A DNA stretch of 39,604 nt, taken from assembly GCA_964475215.1 (NCBI GenBank), contig CAYYVT010000062.1:1-39604 (forward strand). The letters are read 5' to 3'. The first letter of the stretch is position 1. Each line of letters starts with the position of its first letter. The notes below the pieces were generated by a model, which did not search any database, was not told where the DNA came from, and worked only from the letters and a program-made list of their open reading frames with translations. This DNA is from DATKKG01 sp964475215 (GTDB lineage Archaea; Thermoproteota; Nitrososphaeria; Conexivisphaerales; DTJL01). This document shows positions 23,449 through 30,642 of the stretch, one piece after another. Made by a program: the position numbers and the translations under genes.

Positions 23449-24558
23449 TCACTGACCGATGCCCAGCGTGTTGCCGATTCCCGCCAACAGCACCTTCTCC
23501 CCTTCCTTCGTCCTCTGCTCAATGATCCTGGAGACCATGCCCATGACCCGAGGTATGGCGTCGACGATCTCCTGCTTCATGGTCGTTATCGCCTCGGAAT
23601 CGCTCTCCTTGACCAGCACTGCGTACACGGGTATGCCGTGCTTTGTCGCCACCTCCTCGATCTGGAACTTCTCCACGCCTATCCCTCCGATGGCGGCTCC
23701 CACCCCTTCCGACACTTCTCCCGTCGGCTCCCCTTCCAGCTTCAGTGCGGCGTCCACCATGATTATGCTGTTCAGCGGGACCTTCATCTCCTCCACCACC
23801 TTCTGAATCGCTATCCCCGGCTGTCCGACGTAACCCGTCGGGCCCTCCGCCTTGACCACATAGAGGGTTCGTCCCTTGTACTCCAGGGTGGAGAGGGTCG
23901 TGTCCCTGGCGATGGGCTCCTGCGTCGATTTCCCGATGAACTTCGAAGCCACCAGCGGACCGATCCCATCGCCCACTGGCTGCCCTAGCCTGACCGAATC
24001 GACGGCCTTCTCCAGGGTGTGCGCCTGCTCCATCACCTGAGGCATAGCCATCTGGAGCTGGGACAGCATCGCAAAGGACTTTGTCTTCGACCCACTGATG
24101 TAGAAATGCCTGACTACCTTGTGAATCATGCTCAGGGCGCTCGCGAGCTCCACAAGGTTCTGGCCAATCGAGACGGAAACGGGGTCTCCCTCCTTCATCA
24201 ATTCGACGATTTCGGCCCTGATGCGCTCGTCGCCGGTGTTCGCAACATGCGCTATCTTGGGGACGATGCCGCTCGGATCGAGGTCCACCGGCATTATGGC
24301 GGCGAAGTCGACCAGCTCGCCCACCCTCTGGGCCACGTCACCAGTCGCCTTCCCCGTGCTCGTCAGGTATTCGACGGTCTGCTTCTGGGCCCTCTCGCTC
24401 ATCATGTTCAGGCGCTCAACAGACCTCTTCATTCCAGCCATCGTCATCCTGTACTGTATCCTCTGGCCGAAGACCACGAATGTGACGAAGAGGGCCGTCA
24501 TCGCCAGCCCCAACAGGCCTCCTACTTCCTCAGCCAGCTGCAACATTCCTACTGCCAC
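23449..24558 (-). CDS. DUF1512-like archaeal membrane-tethered protein
   Basis: A 369-residue protein with an N-terminal membrane span (VGGLLGLAMTALFVTFVVFGQRI), a helical region containing RSVERLNMMSERAQKQTVEYL, and a large soluble domain. That domain includes VGDGIGPLVASKFIG, GRTLYVVKAEGPTGYVGQPGIAI, a glycine-rich stretch EGVGAAIGGIGVEKFQIEEVA, and the ending LLAGIGNTLGIGQ. This matches my memory of DUF1512 (PF07431), a family limited to archaea with unknown function. A glycine-rich, nucleotide-binding-like centre is suggested by the sequence but not proven. A CCTTTAGGG box at about 24586-24594 lies about 30 bases before the ATG. It follows the cytoplasmic htrA gene with a 130-base gap. 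Confidence 0.75.
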   Translation of the reverse strand: MAVGMLQLAEEVGGLLGLAMTALFVTFVVFGQRIQYRMTMAGMKRSVERLNMMSERAQKQTVEYLTSTGKATGDVAQRVGELVDFAAIMPVDLDPSGIVPKIAHVANTGDERIRAEIVELMKEGDPVSVSIGQNLVELASALSMIHKVVRHFYISGSKTKSFAMLSQLQMAMPQVMEQAHTLEKAVDSVRLGQPVGDGIGPLVASKFIGKSTQEPIARDTTLSTLEYKGRTLYVVKAEGPTGYVGQPGIAIQKVVEEMKVPLNSIIMVDAALKLEGEPTGEVSEGVGAAIGGIGVEKFQIEEVATKHGIPVYAVLVKESDSEAITTMKQEIVDAIPRVMGMVSRIIEQRTKEGEKVLLAGIGNTLGIGQ

Positions 24559-24688
24559 TTCCTGCCCATCTCCAGAAGGCCCTAAAGGCCCACCGCAGGC
24601 CCGGTGGCAATGACGCCCCCGCCGACGACCGCCCTCAGGGCAAGCGCAGCGCAGTCCGAGTAGGAGACAAGGGATGGCACGGGAGATG

Positions 24689-25660
24689 TCATTCCCTCCA
24701 CCTCCTCCTTTCTGTGATTTGGACCGGTGCCTCCGCCAGCCTGGCCGACAGCTCCTGCTTCCTGCCGTAGCGGCTCACGAAGAGCCTGACCCCGTACCCC
24801 ACTCCGGATTTCGAAAGCGCCTGGAGGAGGTCCTTCATCTTCTTGATTTCAGAGGCGTCTGCGGCGACTATCACATCCCCCCTTCTGAGGCCTGACTCCT
24901 CCGCTGGGCTCCCCCTCGAGACTTCGGCCACCAGGACGCCCGAGTCCGCTCCAAGGTTGTATCTCTTCGAAATGGCCGGGTTGACGTCCACGCCGGAGAT
25001 CCCGAGCCAAGGCCTGACGACCCTTCCGTTGCGCAGTATCTGTCCCACGACAGAGGCAACCGTGTTAGCCGGGATGGCGAAGCCCACCCCCTGGGCGAAG
25101 GGTATCATCGCAGTGTTGATCCCTATGACATCGCCGTTGATGTCCGCCAACGGCCCTCCGCTGTTCCCGGGGTTGATGGCGGCGTCCGTCTGTATGAGCC
25201 CCTCGAGGACGAAATCGGTGCCCGGAAGCGGCCTCCCCAGCGCGCTCACCACGCCGAGCGACACAGTGGGCGCCCCCGGCAGTCCGAGGGCGTTCCCCAC
25301 CGCCAGAGCGAACTGGCCCACCCTCAGCTTCTCCGAGTCGGCGAACCTCGCCGAAACAAGGTCAGAAGCATCCACCCTGACGAGTGCGACGTCCGTGGCC
25401 GGATCGGACCCCACCACTTCGCCTACAAAGGTTCGACCGTCCTCAAGGGTCACCTGAACCCTGTCGGCGTCCGCCACCACATGGTTGTTCGTCACCACAT
25501 GCCCCTTCGCATCGATGATGACCCCCGAGCCCTGGCCCTCCAGCGGGACCGAGCCGAACCTCCAGTCCCTGGCCATCCGTACGCTGTCGATGCTCACCAC
25601 GGAGCTCTGAAGGCGAGCCACCACCCGCGTAATCTGATCCTCTACCGCTGCGATGTCCAA
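24689..25660 (-). CDS. Cytoplasmic HtrA/DegP-type serine protease with PDZ domain
   Basis: A 323-residue trypsin-like protease. The catalytic triad is visible: His60 in HVVTNNHVVAD, Asp90 in DPATDVALVRV and Ser167 in INPGNSGGPLADING. One PDZ domain follows (about residues 230-310, with SGVLVAEVSRGSPAEESGLRRGDVIVAADASEI). There is no signal peptide or membrane anchor, so it should work in the cytoplasm, unlike the second HtrA at 29239. The start is TTG 25660 with a GGGAG ribosome-binding site. It lies 12 bases after the PPOX gene and is co-transcribed with it, under the promoter facing the HxlR regulator. Confidence 0.93.
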   Translation of the reverse strand: MDIAAVEDQITRVVARLQSSVVSIDSVRMARDWRFGSVPLEGQGSGVIIDAKGHVVTNNHVVADADRVQVTLEDGRTFVGEVVGSDPATDVALVRVDASDLVSARFADSEKLRVGQFALAVGNALGLPGAPTVSLGVVSALGRPLPGTDFVLEGLIQTDAAINPGNSGGPLADINGDVIGINTAMIPFAQGVGFAIPANTVASVVGQILRNGRVVRPWLGISGVDVNPAISKRYNLGADSGVLVAEVSRGSPAEESGLRRGDVIVAADASEIKKMKDLLQALSKSGVGYGVRLFVSRYGRKQELSARLAEAPVQITERRRWRE

Positions 25661-25672
25661 CCGAATCTCCCT

Positions 25673-26032
25673 CTAGAGCCCCCAGCTCCGTTTGGTGAGA
25701 GGGACGACCTTGACGTAGGGGCTCTCTCCCGAGTACCCTATCTCGGCCAATCCTCGTATCTCAAGTCCCCTCGGCCTCCAAGGCGTTACGCTCAGCAGGT
25801 CATCGAATACCATGGCGACCTTGCTGTTCTCCCTGATGTTCCTGAACTTGAGGCTCCTCTCCAGGTTCCATCCGCTGAAGTAGAACGAATTTCCGTCGAA
25901 CTCGTAGACCACCGGAACGACATGAGGCTGCAGACCTGCGGAGGCAGTCGCGATCCTGGCTAGCCTGTTCTCTGCCAGGAACTCCACCTCCTCCTCCGTG
26001 AAGGAGACGGACTTTGTGCTCTGGCTTTCCAA
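25673..26032 (-). CDS. Pyridoxamine-5'-phosphate-oxidase-like (PPOX) flavin/F420-binding protein
   Basis: A 119-residue split-barrel protein. FTEEEVEFLAENRLARIATASAGLQPHVVPVVYEFDGNSFYFSGW and SLKFRNIRENSKVAMVFDD are typical of PPOX-class proteins that bind FMN or F420 and reduce small substrates. The end KVVPLTKRSWGL matches the class ending 'v.P.r..sWg'. A TATATAAAG box at 26061-26070 places the transcript start about eight bases before TTG 26032. It is probably co-transcribed with the downstream htrA and probably controlled by the divergent HxlR regulator. Confidence 0.85.
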   Translation of the reverse strand: MESQSTKSVSFTEEEVEFLAENRLARIATASAGLQPHVVPVVYEFDGNSFYFSGWNLERSLKFRNIRENSKVAMVFDDLLSVTPWRPRGLEIRGLAEIGYSGESPYVKVVPLTKRSWGL

Positions 26033-26067
26033 TTCTCTTCGGCGACCGTAAAGGAGGTCATCTTTAT

Positions 26068-26099
26068 ATACTTGGTAGTAAATTTATACTTAGTAGGTA
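26068..26099. promoter_or_regulatory. Shared divergent promoter with operator-like repeats (PPOX / HxlR)
   Basis: Two imperfect direct repeats, ATACTTGGTAGTA (26068-26080) and ATACTTAGTAGGTA (26086-26099), are spaced 18 bp apart. Each contains a small dyad (TACT-tggt-AGTA; TACT-t-AGTA). They overlap the minus-strand box (TATATAAAG) and the plus-strand box (AATTTATACTT), so one regulator could control both genes. Confidence 0.55.
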
Positions 26100-26113
26100 A
26101 TGCCAAGTTGACT

Positions 26114-26509
26114 ATGTCAGCGCAGCTTGACCAGGAAGTCGCCGACAGATGCGAGGCCAGCAAGGCCATCCATGCCGCTTGGAACGAGCTGACCAAGGCC
26201 TGGAGCCTCCCGATCATTCACACCCTAGGAATCCGGGATCCAGCTAGGTTCAACGAGCTGAAGAAGAGGATCGATGGCATCAGCTCGACGAGCCTCGCCG
26301 AACGCCTGACCGAGCTGGAGCGCCTGGGGATAATACAACGCAAGGTCTACCCGGCCGCCCCGCCCAGGGTCGAATATTCCCTGACTGCCAAGGGGAAGGA
26401 CCTGCTTAACGTCCTTCAGCACTTCGCCGACTGGGTGAACAGATGGAGTGAAGAAGAGGCTAAGCAGGCGAATACAACCTCTCGGGGCTTCGCCTCGAAG
26501 AACCATTAA
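26114..26509 (+). CDS. HxlR-family winged-helix regulator
   Basis: A 131-residue DNA-binding protein with the HxlR-type winged helix: KAWSLPIIHTLGIRDPARFNELKKRIDGISSTSLAERLTELERLGIIQRKVYPAAPPRVEYSLTAKGKDLL. HxlR regulators often respond to redox or electrophile stress through a Cys near the N-terminus; Cys residue 13 (DRCEASK) is a candidate. The frame is open to TTG 26072, but the TTTATACTT box at about 26083-26091 selects ATG 26114 as leaderless start. It is divergent from the PPOX-htrA pair and probably autoregulated through the shared repeats. Confidence 0.88.
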   Translation: MSAQLDQEVADRCEASKAIHAAWNELTKAWSLPIIHTLGIRDPARFNELKKRIDGISSTSLAERLTELERLGIIQRKVYPAAPPRVEYSLTAKGKDLLNVLQHFADWVNRWSEEEAKQANTTSRGFASKNH

Positions 26510-26536
26510 TACGGGGCACACTGGGACCTTGGAGGC

Positions 26537-27175
26537 ATGAGCGGCGCCTCCGGGGGCCTTCTTTCCTCCCTCTCCGGCTCAACCTTCAACTTCGTGCTAG
26601 GCGTCATGCAACGATCGGGGCTCCTAGGCATATTCGCCCTCATGGTCATGGAGAGCGCGACTCTGCCCATCCCCAGCGAGATAGTCCTCCCCCTGGCCGG
26701 CTACCTTGTCTATCTGGGCGGGGCCGAGTACTGGACCGTTGTCGTCGTGGCGAGCGCCGGGAGCCTGGTCGGCACGATGATCGACTACTCCATCGGGTAT
26801 TCGCTGGGAAGGGCTGCGGTGCTGAAGTTCGGGGGCACCGTCAGGCTTAACCAAAGAAATCTAGAGCTGGCCGAAAGGTGGTTTGGGACGTACGGAAGCC
26901 CTGCGGTCCTCCTGGCCAGATTTGTCCCGGTGGTCAGGACTCTTGTCGCGTTCCCAGCGGGATTGGCCAAGATGAACGTCGCCAAGTTCGTGGCCTATTC
27001 AGCGGTGGGGATAGCCCTATGGGATGCGGCCCTCGTGTATCTCGGAGTCATCGCAGGCAGGAGCGGTGAGGCGATCATAGGTTTCCTTCATTCCTTCTTC
27101 CTTCCCCTGGGCGTCGTTGCCACGGCTGCCATCCTCCTTGTCCTCTTCCTAAGGCTAAGGAGACCGCGAGACTAA
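26537..27175 (+). CDS. DedA-family (SNARE-associated) membrane protein
   Basis: A 212-residue polytopic protein. It contains GLLGIFALMVMESATLPIPSEIVLPLAGYLV with the conserved ESxxxPxPSE motif, GSLVGTMIDYSIGYSLGRAAVLKFG, and RFVPVVRTLVAFPAGLAKMNVAKFVAYSAVG with the Arg-rich re-entrant loop. These are typical of DedA proteins, linked to lipid scrambling/flipping and envelope homeostasis. A CCATTAATACGG box (26503-26514), overlapping the hxlR stop region, predicts a start just before ATG 26537, so it is transcribed independently or together with hxlR. Confidence 0.92.
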   Translation: MSGASGGLLSSLSGSTFNFVLGVMQRSGLLGIFALMVMESATLPIPSEIVLPLAGYLVYLGGAEYWTVVVVASAGSLVGTMIDYSIGYSLGRAAVLKFGGTVRLNQRNLELAERWFGTYGSPAVLLARFVPVVRTLVAFPAGLAKMNVAKFVAYSAVGIALWDAALVYLGVIAGRSGEAIIGFLHSFFLPLGVVATAAILLVLFLRLRRPRD

Positions 27176-27202
27176 ACGCAGAACAACCTTTCGGGGGCTC
27201 GC

Positions 27203-28513
27203 CTAGACGCTAGAGGCCGGATGGGATAGCTGGCAGTGGCCGGGCTTGACGAACTTCAACTCCTTGGCCGAGCCAGAATCCTTTGGCCGAAAGCGTGGGA
27301 AGGAGAATCGGGCTCCAGCGTGGCTTGCTAAGCCCACCTGGGGGGCATTAGGCTGAGATGCATACACAAAGCTGGTCGGTGCCTTGGGGAGGAGGATCTG
27401 CAGCAGGTGGGCCTGAAGGTTGACGAAATAAAGGCTCGCGGCGACCCCTCCCAGGAGGACCATCGATGAAAGCAAAACAGCGGCCGCAACCCTGCGCCTG
27501 GGCACGATGCTCTTCGAATTCATTTCAAGGAGGTTCCAAGCCCGCGCCTCCACCGAAGGGTGATACGATCTAATTGAGGTGTGCCTGTCGAAGGATGACA
27601 CCAAGAAGGTGGCAGCTGCAAGGCGCGTCAGTCGCCTCTCGGGAGGGAACTCCCTGAGGGCTCTTCCAACCTTCACGAGCGCCGATGCCAGCGCATGGGG
27701 GGTACCGATGACGCTCGCCCCCCTTTCGTCTGCAAGCATCTCTCTCTCCTTCATCGCGGCCGACGCAGTCAGGTAAGAGAGGGGATTGAAGAAGGAAATG
27801 GCCACAAGGGCGTTGGTCAGGGCCTTGAACGTGGAGTCACCATTCTTGATGTGGGCAAGCTCATGCGAAATCACCGCCTCAAGTTCCTCGCCGGCGAGGA
27901 CGTTCAGGAGTCCAAGTGAAAAGACGACGGTCGCCCCCTTCCCCCTTCCGAGGGAGAACGCGTTGGGCCGGAGGTCTTCCACCAGCCCGACCTTAGGGGA
28001 GGCGAGGCCGAGTCGAGAGGATACGAGACGTACCTCCTCCTGCACTTGAGGATAGTCCTCCTCTCCCATCATCACTACTCCGAAGGCCCTCTTCGCGAAC
28101 CTGCCGCCGAAGAGGAAAGTCAGCACGAAGACGGCGGCACCTGCCGAAAGGGCTACAACCCCGACCACCGTCAAGACAAAGGATGGGCTGATTGAGAGCA
28201 CCGGCGCCTGCCTGAGCCCGTAATAGGCCGCCGGAGCATCAACTCCCTCAGACGCCGACATCTGGAGAAGGCTGGGCGTAACCGCCAGGCTCTGCACATA
28301 GCTAGCCAAATACGAAACGACAAGGGCAGCTACCGGAACGACGAGGGGGATGACGAGCAGAAGGCTCCTGAGACCGCGCCCTAGAAAACCTCCCCACCTG
28401 AGCAGTAGCCTTGTGCACACGAACCAGATGGTGAGCAGGACGACCCCGTAGTAGACGTACGGCTGGAGAAGTCCCTGCGCGACGCTCCCGAGGATCGATG
28501 CGCTCGTCTCAAT
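27203..28513 (-). CDS. M56/M48-type membrane metalloprotease coupled to BlaI-like repressor
   Basis: An integral membrane zinc protease with SHELAHIKNGD (HExxH) and, about 42 residues later, LADERGASVIG giving the Glu ligand. The BlaI-like gene directly upstream makes a BlaR1/MecR1-type M56 sensor protease the best guess, although general M48 is possible. GTG 28420 is the first normal start, but in-frame coding continues upstream as SILGSVAQGLLQPYVYYGVVLLTIWFVCTRLLLRW, a perfect first membrane span. It reaches an ATT at 28511-28513 that overlaps the BlaI TGA, so I extend to 28513 (436 residues). Spans are predicted near residues 17-35, 50-72, 110-136 and 345-365. After the last span follow about 70 Ser/Pro/Lys-rich residues. 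No beta-lactam-sensing domain is present, so the signal is unknown. Confidence 0.83.
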   Translation of the reverse strand: METSASILGSVAQGLLQPYVYYGVVLLTIWFVCTRLLLRWGGFLGRGLRSLLLVIPLVVPVAALVVSYLASYVQSLAVTPSLLQMSASEGVDAPAAYYGLRQAPVLSISPSFVLTVVGVVALSAGAAVFVLTFLFGGRFAKRAFGVVMMGEEDYPQVQEEVRLVSSRLGLASPKVGLVEDLRPNAFSLGRGKGATVVFSLGLLNVLAGEELEAVISHELAHIKNGDSTFKALTNALVAISFFNPLSYLTASAAMKEREMLADERGASVIGTPHALASALVKVGRALREFPPERRLTRLAAATFLVSSFDRHTSIRSYHPSVEARAWNLLEMNSKSIVPRRRVAAAVLLSSMVLLGGVAASLYFVNLQAHLLQILLPKAPTSFVYASQPNAPQVGLASHAGARFSFPRFRPKDSGSAKELKFVKPGHCQLSHPASSV

Positions 28514-28964
28514 TCACTTTCTTGGAGGAGGCTAACTTATCTATCCGCTTCTGAAGTGCTTCCAGGTCCTCCTTGTTGGAAGCTACCTCCTCAACAAGGG
28601 CGTTGGTGACCGTGCTCCCGAAGTTCTTGAAGAGGGAGCTCACCACGGTCCTCACTGCGGATTCCTCGAAGCTCTTCTTTCCCAGCTTCGGCCAGTAGAC
28701 GAAGAACACCCCTCCCTTCCCTCGCTCGACCTTGCGGTCCAGCACTCCCTTCTCATAGAGGCGATCCATGGTCGACATGACCGTAGTGTAGGCGATCTTC
28801 GTACTCTTCCTGACCTCTTCGTACACTGCACGAACAGTCACCGGTTCCTCGCCTGAGTTCCAGACGGTCTCGAGGATCTCCGCACCCAACGGGCCGAGGA
28901 AACCCTCGAATTGCTCTCCATCGAGGTTGTACCGGGACACCTTGTATGACCTCCGGCCAGCCAA
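28509..28964 (-). CDS. BlaI/MecI-family transcriptional repressor
   Basis: A 151-residue protein with the penicillinase-repressor winged helix. The recognisable part is LGPLGAEILETVWNSGEEPVTVRAVYEEVRKSTKIAYTTVMSTMDRLYEKGVLDRKVERGKGGVFFVYWP, followed by a dimerisation region (FEESAVRTVVSSLFKNFGSTVTNALVEEV). It is longer than bacterial BlaI (about 125 residues) because of an N-terminal basic extension and a coiled C-terminus. An Asn-Phe pair (114-115) lies in the region where bacterial BlaI/MecI are cleaved at an Asn-Phe bond. The start is TTG 28964 with AAGGAG upstream. The stop overlaps the ATT of the membrane protease gene. Three dyads in its upstream region suggest autoregulation. Confidence 0.9.
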   Translation of the reverse strand: MAGRRSYKVSRYNLDGEQFEGFLGPLGAEILETVWNSGEEPVTVRAVYEEVRKSTKIAYTTVMSTMDRLYEKGVLDRKVERGKGGVFFVYWPKLGKKSFEESAVRTVVSSLFKNFGSTVTNALVEEVASNKEDLEALQKRIDKLASSKKVN

Positions 28965-28980
28965 AGCTCTCGACGCTCCT

Positions 28981-28997
28981 TACTAACCTCTATAGTA
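28981..28997. promoter_or_regulatory. BlaI-type dyad operator 1
   Basis: TACTA-N7-TAGTA, 17 bp, lies between the inferred minus-strand box (near 29000-29008) and the BlaI-like start. Binding here would block transcription of the repressor-protease pair. Confidence 0.55.
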
Positions 28998-29040
28998 GCT
29001 ATTTAGCTTTTTCACTTGAATCTAGAGTCGCTTCATTTGC

Positions 29041-29057
29041 TACGATATTATGTCGTA
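29041..29057. promoter_or_regulatory. BlaI-type dyad operator 2
   Basis: TACGA-N7-TCGTA, 17 bp, is centred 60 bp from dyad 1 and sits just upstream of the htrA TATA-like box (29060-29068). Confidence 0.55.
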
Positions 29058-29059
29058 AC

Positions 29060-29068
29060 CTTTAAGAA
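29060..29068 (+). promoter_or_regulatory. TATA box for the anchored htrA gene
   Basis: CTTTAAGAA predicts a transcript start near 29091 and therefore an unusually long leader of about 148 bases before TTG 29239. Confidence 0.45.
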
Positions 29069-29076
29069 CAGTTAGC

Positions 29077-29093
29077 TACTAGGGGGCCTAGTA
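29077..29093. promoter_or_regulatory. BlaI-type dyad operator 3
   Basis: TACTAGG-GGG-CCTAGTA is a near-perfect 17-bp palindrome of the same TACTA-N7-TAGTA form. It covers the predicted htrA transcript start (about 29091). Confidence 0.6.
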
Positions 29094-29140
29094 ACAAACG
29101 GTGCGTAAAGCGAATGTCAAGTCGTGAAGTCTACGTCGTC

Positions 29141-29212
29141 CGGGCCGGAAGGGCCCCTCCTACGGGCTCCGGCCACAAGAGCGTAGGATCGAAGGAGGGT
29201 GCGTCCTTCCGG
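29141..29212 (+). ncRNA. Structured leader (pseudoknot-forming) of the htrA mRNA
   Basis: GGCCGGA (29143-29149) pairs with TCCGGCC (29168-29174). Stacked on it, GCCC (29153-29156) pairs with GGGC (29164-29167), leaving loop CTCCTAC. Six of the seven loop bases, TCCTAC (29158-29163), pair with GTAGGA (29183-29188), giving a pseudoknot. A further hairpin GAAGGA/TCCTTC (29191-29196 with 29204-29209) follows. An alternative 8-bp helix, CCGGAAGG (29145-29152) with CCTTCCGG (29205-29212), is mutually exclusive with both hairpins. The GGAGGT ribosome-binding site (29225-29230) lies 13 bases further on, so switching could affect translation or elongation. Confidence 0.45.
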
Positions 29213-29224
29213 GCTCAGTTTGTT

Positions 29225-29230
29225 GGAGGT
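29225..29230 (+). promoter_or_regulatory. Shine-Dalgarno of the anchored htrA gene
   Basis: GGAGGT, eight bases before TTG 29239, decides that start and fits a leadered mRNA, in contrast to the many leaderless genes around it. Confidence 0.6.
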
Positions 29231-29238
29231 AGGCTCGG

Positions 29239-30534
29239 TTGACGACGATGGAATCCCCTCCGACGTCCATGCCACATGCTAGGAGGAGCTACACCGCCAT
29301 CATAGCGGTGATGGTCCTCGCCATCGGCTTGGCCATCGGAGGCGGTTTAGGATTTGTCGTTTCGAACGGGCATGTCAGCCAGCTTCAGCAACAGGTGCAG
29401 GCCCTGCAGAGCGAAGTTCAAAGCCTGAGCAGCAACACCTCGAGCAATACTTCGTCTGGGAACACCTCGTCAAATAGTACAGGTTCAACGGGGACAGGGG
29501 TCGTCTCCGGCAGCAACGAAACGGTGGCGCAACTGTATGCCGCGGTCAAAGACTCGGTGGTGGTCATAACGGGGACCATATCGTCGACTTCGTTCTTCGG
29601 AACATCCACCGGGGAGGTCCAGGGATCAGGTTGGGTGTACTCCGAGAACGGCAGGGATGTCATCATCACCAACTACCACGTCGTCGATGGCGCGTCTGAC
29701 ATCGCAGTGACCTTCAGCGACGGGAACGCCTACGCGGCGACGGTGACTGGGACTGACCCATACTCCGACTTGGCGGTCCTTTCCGTGCAGGCCCCCTCTA
29801 GCGAATTCATACCACTGACGATGGTCTCCTCTAACACCCTGAGCGTGGGTGACCCTGTGCTGGCTGTGGGAGCTCCCTACGGGCTCACCGGCACCGTTAC
29901 CACCGGAGTGGTGAGCGCCTTGGGCAGGACCATTGACGAAAGCACAGTCCCATACGCCATCGCCAACGCCATCCAGACGAGCGCCCCGATCAATCCAGGC
30001 AACTCCGGCGGCCCACTCCTGAACTACGAAGACCAGGTGGTCGGGATCACCACCGCCACGGCAACCGATTCCTCGGGCAACGCCGCCGATGCGATCGGGT
30101 TCGCCGTCCCATCTGAGACCATACTGAAGGAGATCGGCCCACTGGTCTCCACCGGAAACTACACCCTGCATTCGTATCTGGGCATAACTGAGGTGGACAT
30201 GGACTTCGCCACCGCTCAGGCCATGAACGAGAGCACGACCTACGGAGTCCTCATCGAGAGCTTGGTCAGTGGCGGCCCGGCCGCGACCGCCGGCCTAAAG
30301 GCAGGCACCACACAGGGCCAAGTCGAAGGAAACACTATCGTGCTTGGCGGAGACATCATAACGGCCATCAACGGAACGAAGATCCTGAACGGTGACGGGC
30401 TCTCCGCATACCTCGAAGCCAACACGCTCCCCGGTCAGACCATCATCGTCACCATAATCCGCAGTGGCCAGACGATGACCGTCCCCGTCGTCTTGGGGAC
30501 AAGGCCTCCGCCATCGTCCACGACCTCGGGTTAG
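29239..30534 (+). CDS. Membrane-anchored extracytoplasmic HtrA/DegP-type serine protease
   Basis: A 431-residue protease with an N-terminal membrane anchor (residues 18-42), a short coiled coil (VSQLQQQVQALQSEVQSL) and a Ser/Thr/Asn-rich, sequon-dense linker to about residue 92. The trypsin-like domain has His147 (TNYHVVDG), Asp177 (PYSDLAVL) and Ser256 (INPGNSGGPLLNY). One PDZ domain follows (about 310-420, with GVLIESLVSGGPAATAGLKAGT and GGDIITAINGTKI). Topology puts the catalytic part outside the cell. It is divergent from the BlaI-like/M56-like pair, shares the dyad-containing region with it, and ends in a clear terminator. The start is TTG 29239 with GGAGGT. Confidence 0.93.
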   Translation: MTTMESPPTSMPHARRSYTAIIAVMVLAIGLAIGGGLGFVVSNGHVSQLQQQVQALQSEVQSLSSNTSSNTSSGNTSSNSTGSTGTGVVSGSNETVAQLYAAVKDSVVVITGTISSTSFFGTSTGEVQGSGWVYSENGRDVIITNYHVVDGASDIAVTFSDGNAYAATVTGTDPYSDLAVLSVQAPSSEFIPLTMVSSNTLSVGDPVLAVGAPYGLTGTVTTGVVSALGRTIDESTVPYAIANAIQTSAPINPGNSGGPLLNYEDQVVGITTATATDSSGNAADAIGFAVPSETILKEIGPLVSTGNYTLHSYLGITEVDMDFATAQAMNESTTYGVLIESLVSGGPAATAGLKAGTTQGQVEGNTIVLGGDIITAINGTKILNGDGLSAYLEANTLPGQTIIVTIIRSGQTMTVPVVLGTRPPPSSTTSG

Positions 30535-30549
30535 CCCCCTCCTTTTCTT

Positions 30550-30581
30550 GGCCGCCGAGGTTTCGGCGGCCTCCCTTTTTT
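30550..30581 (+). terminator. Intrinsic-type terminator after htrA
   Basis: GGCCGCCGA-GGTT-TCGGCGGCC is a perfect 9-bp stem with a 4-base loop, followed by CTCCC and a run of six T (30576-30581), 15 bases after the htrA stop. Confidence 0.8.
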
Positions 30582-30642
30582 CAATCATATTCAGGACTAG
30601 CGCAAGCTATCAGGAACCTAAGGGGCACCGGATCCGAGCTTC

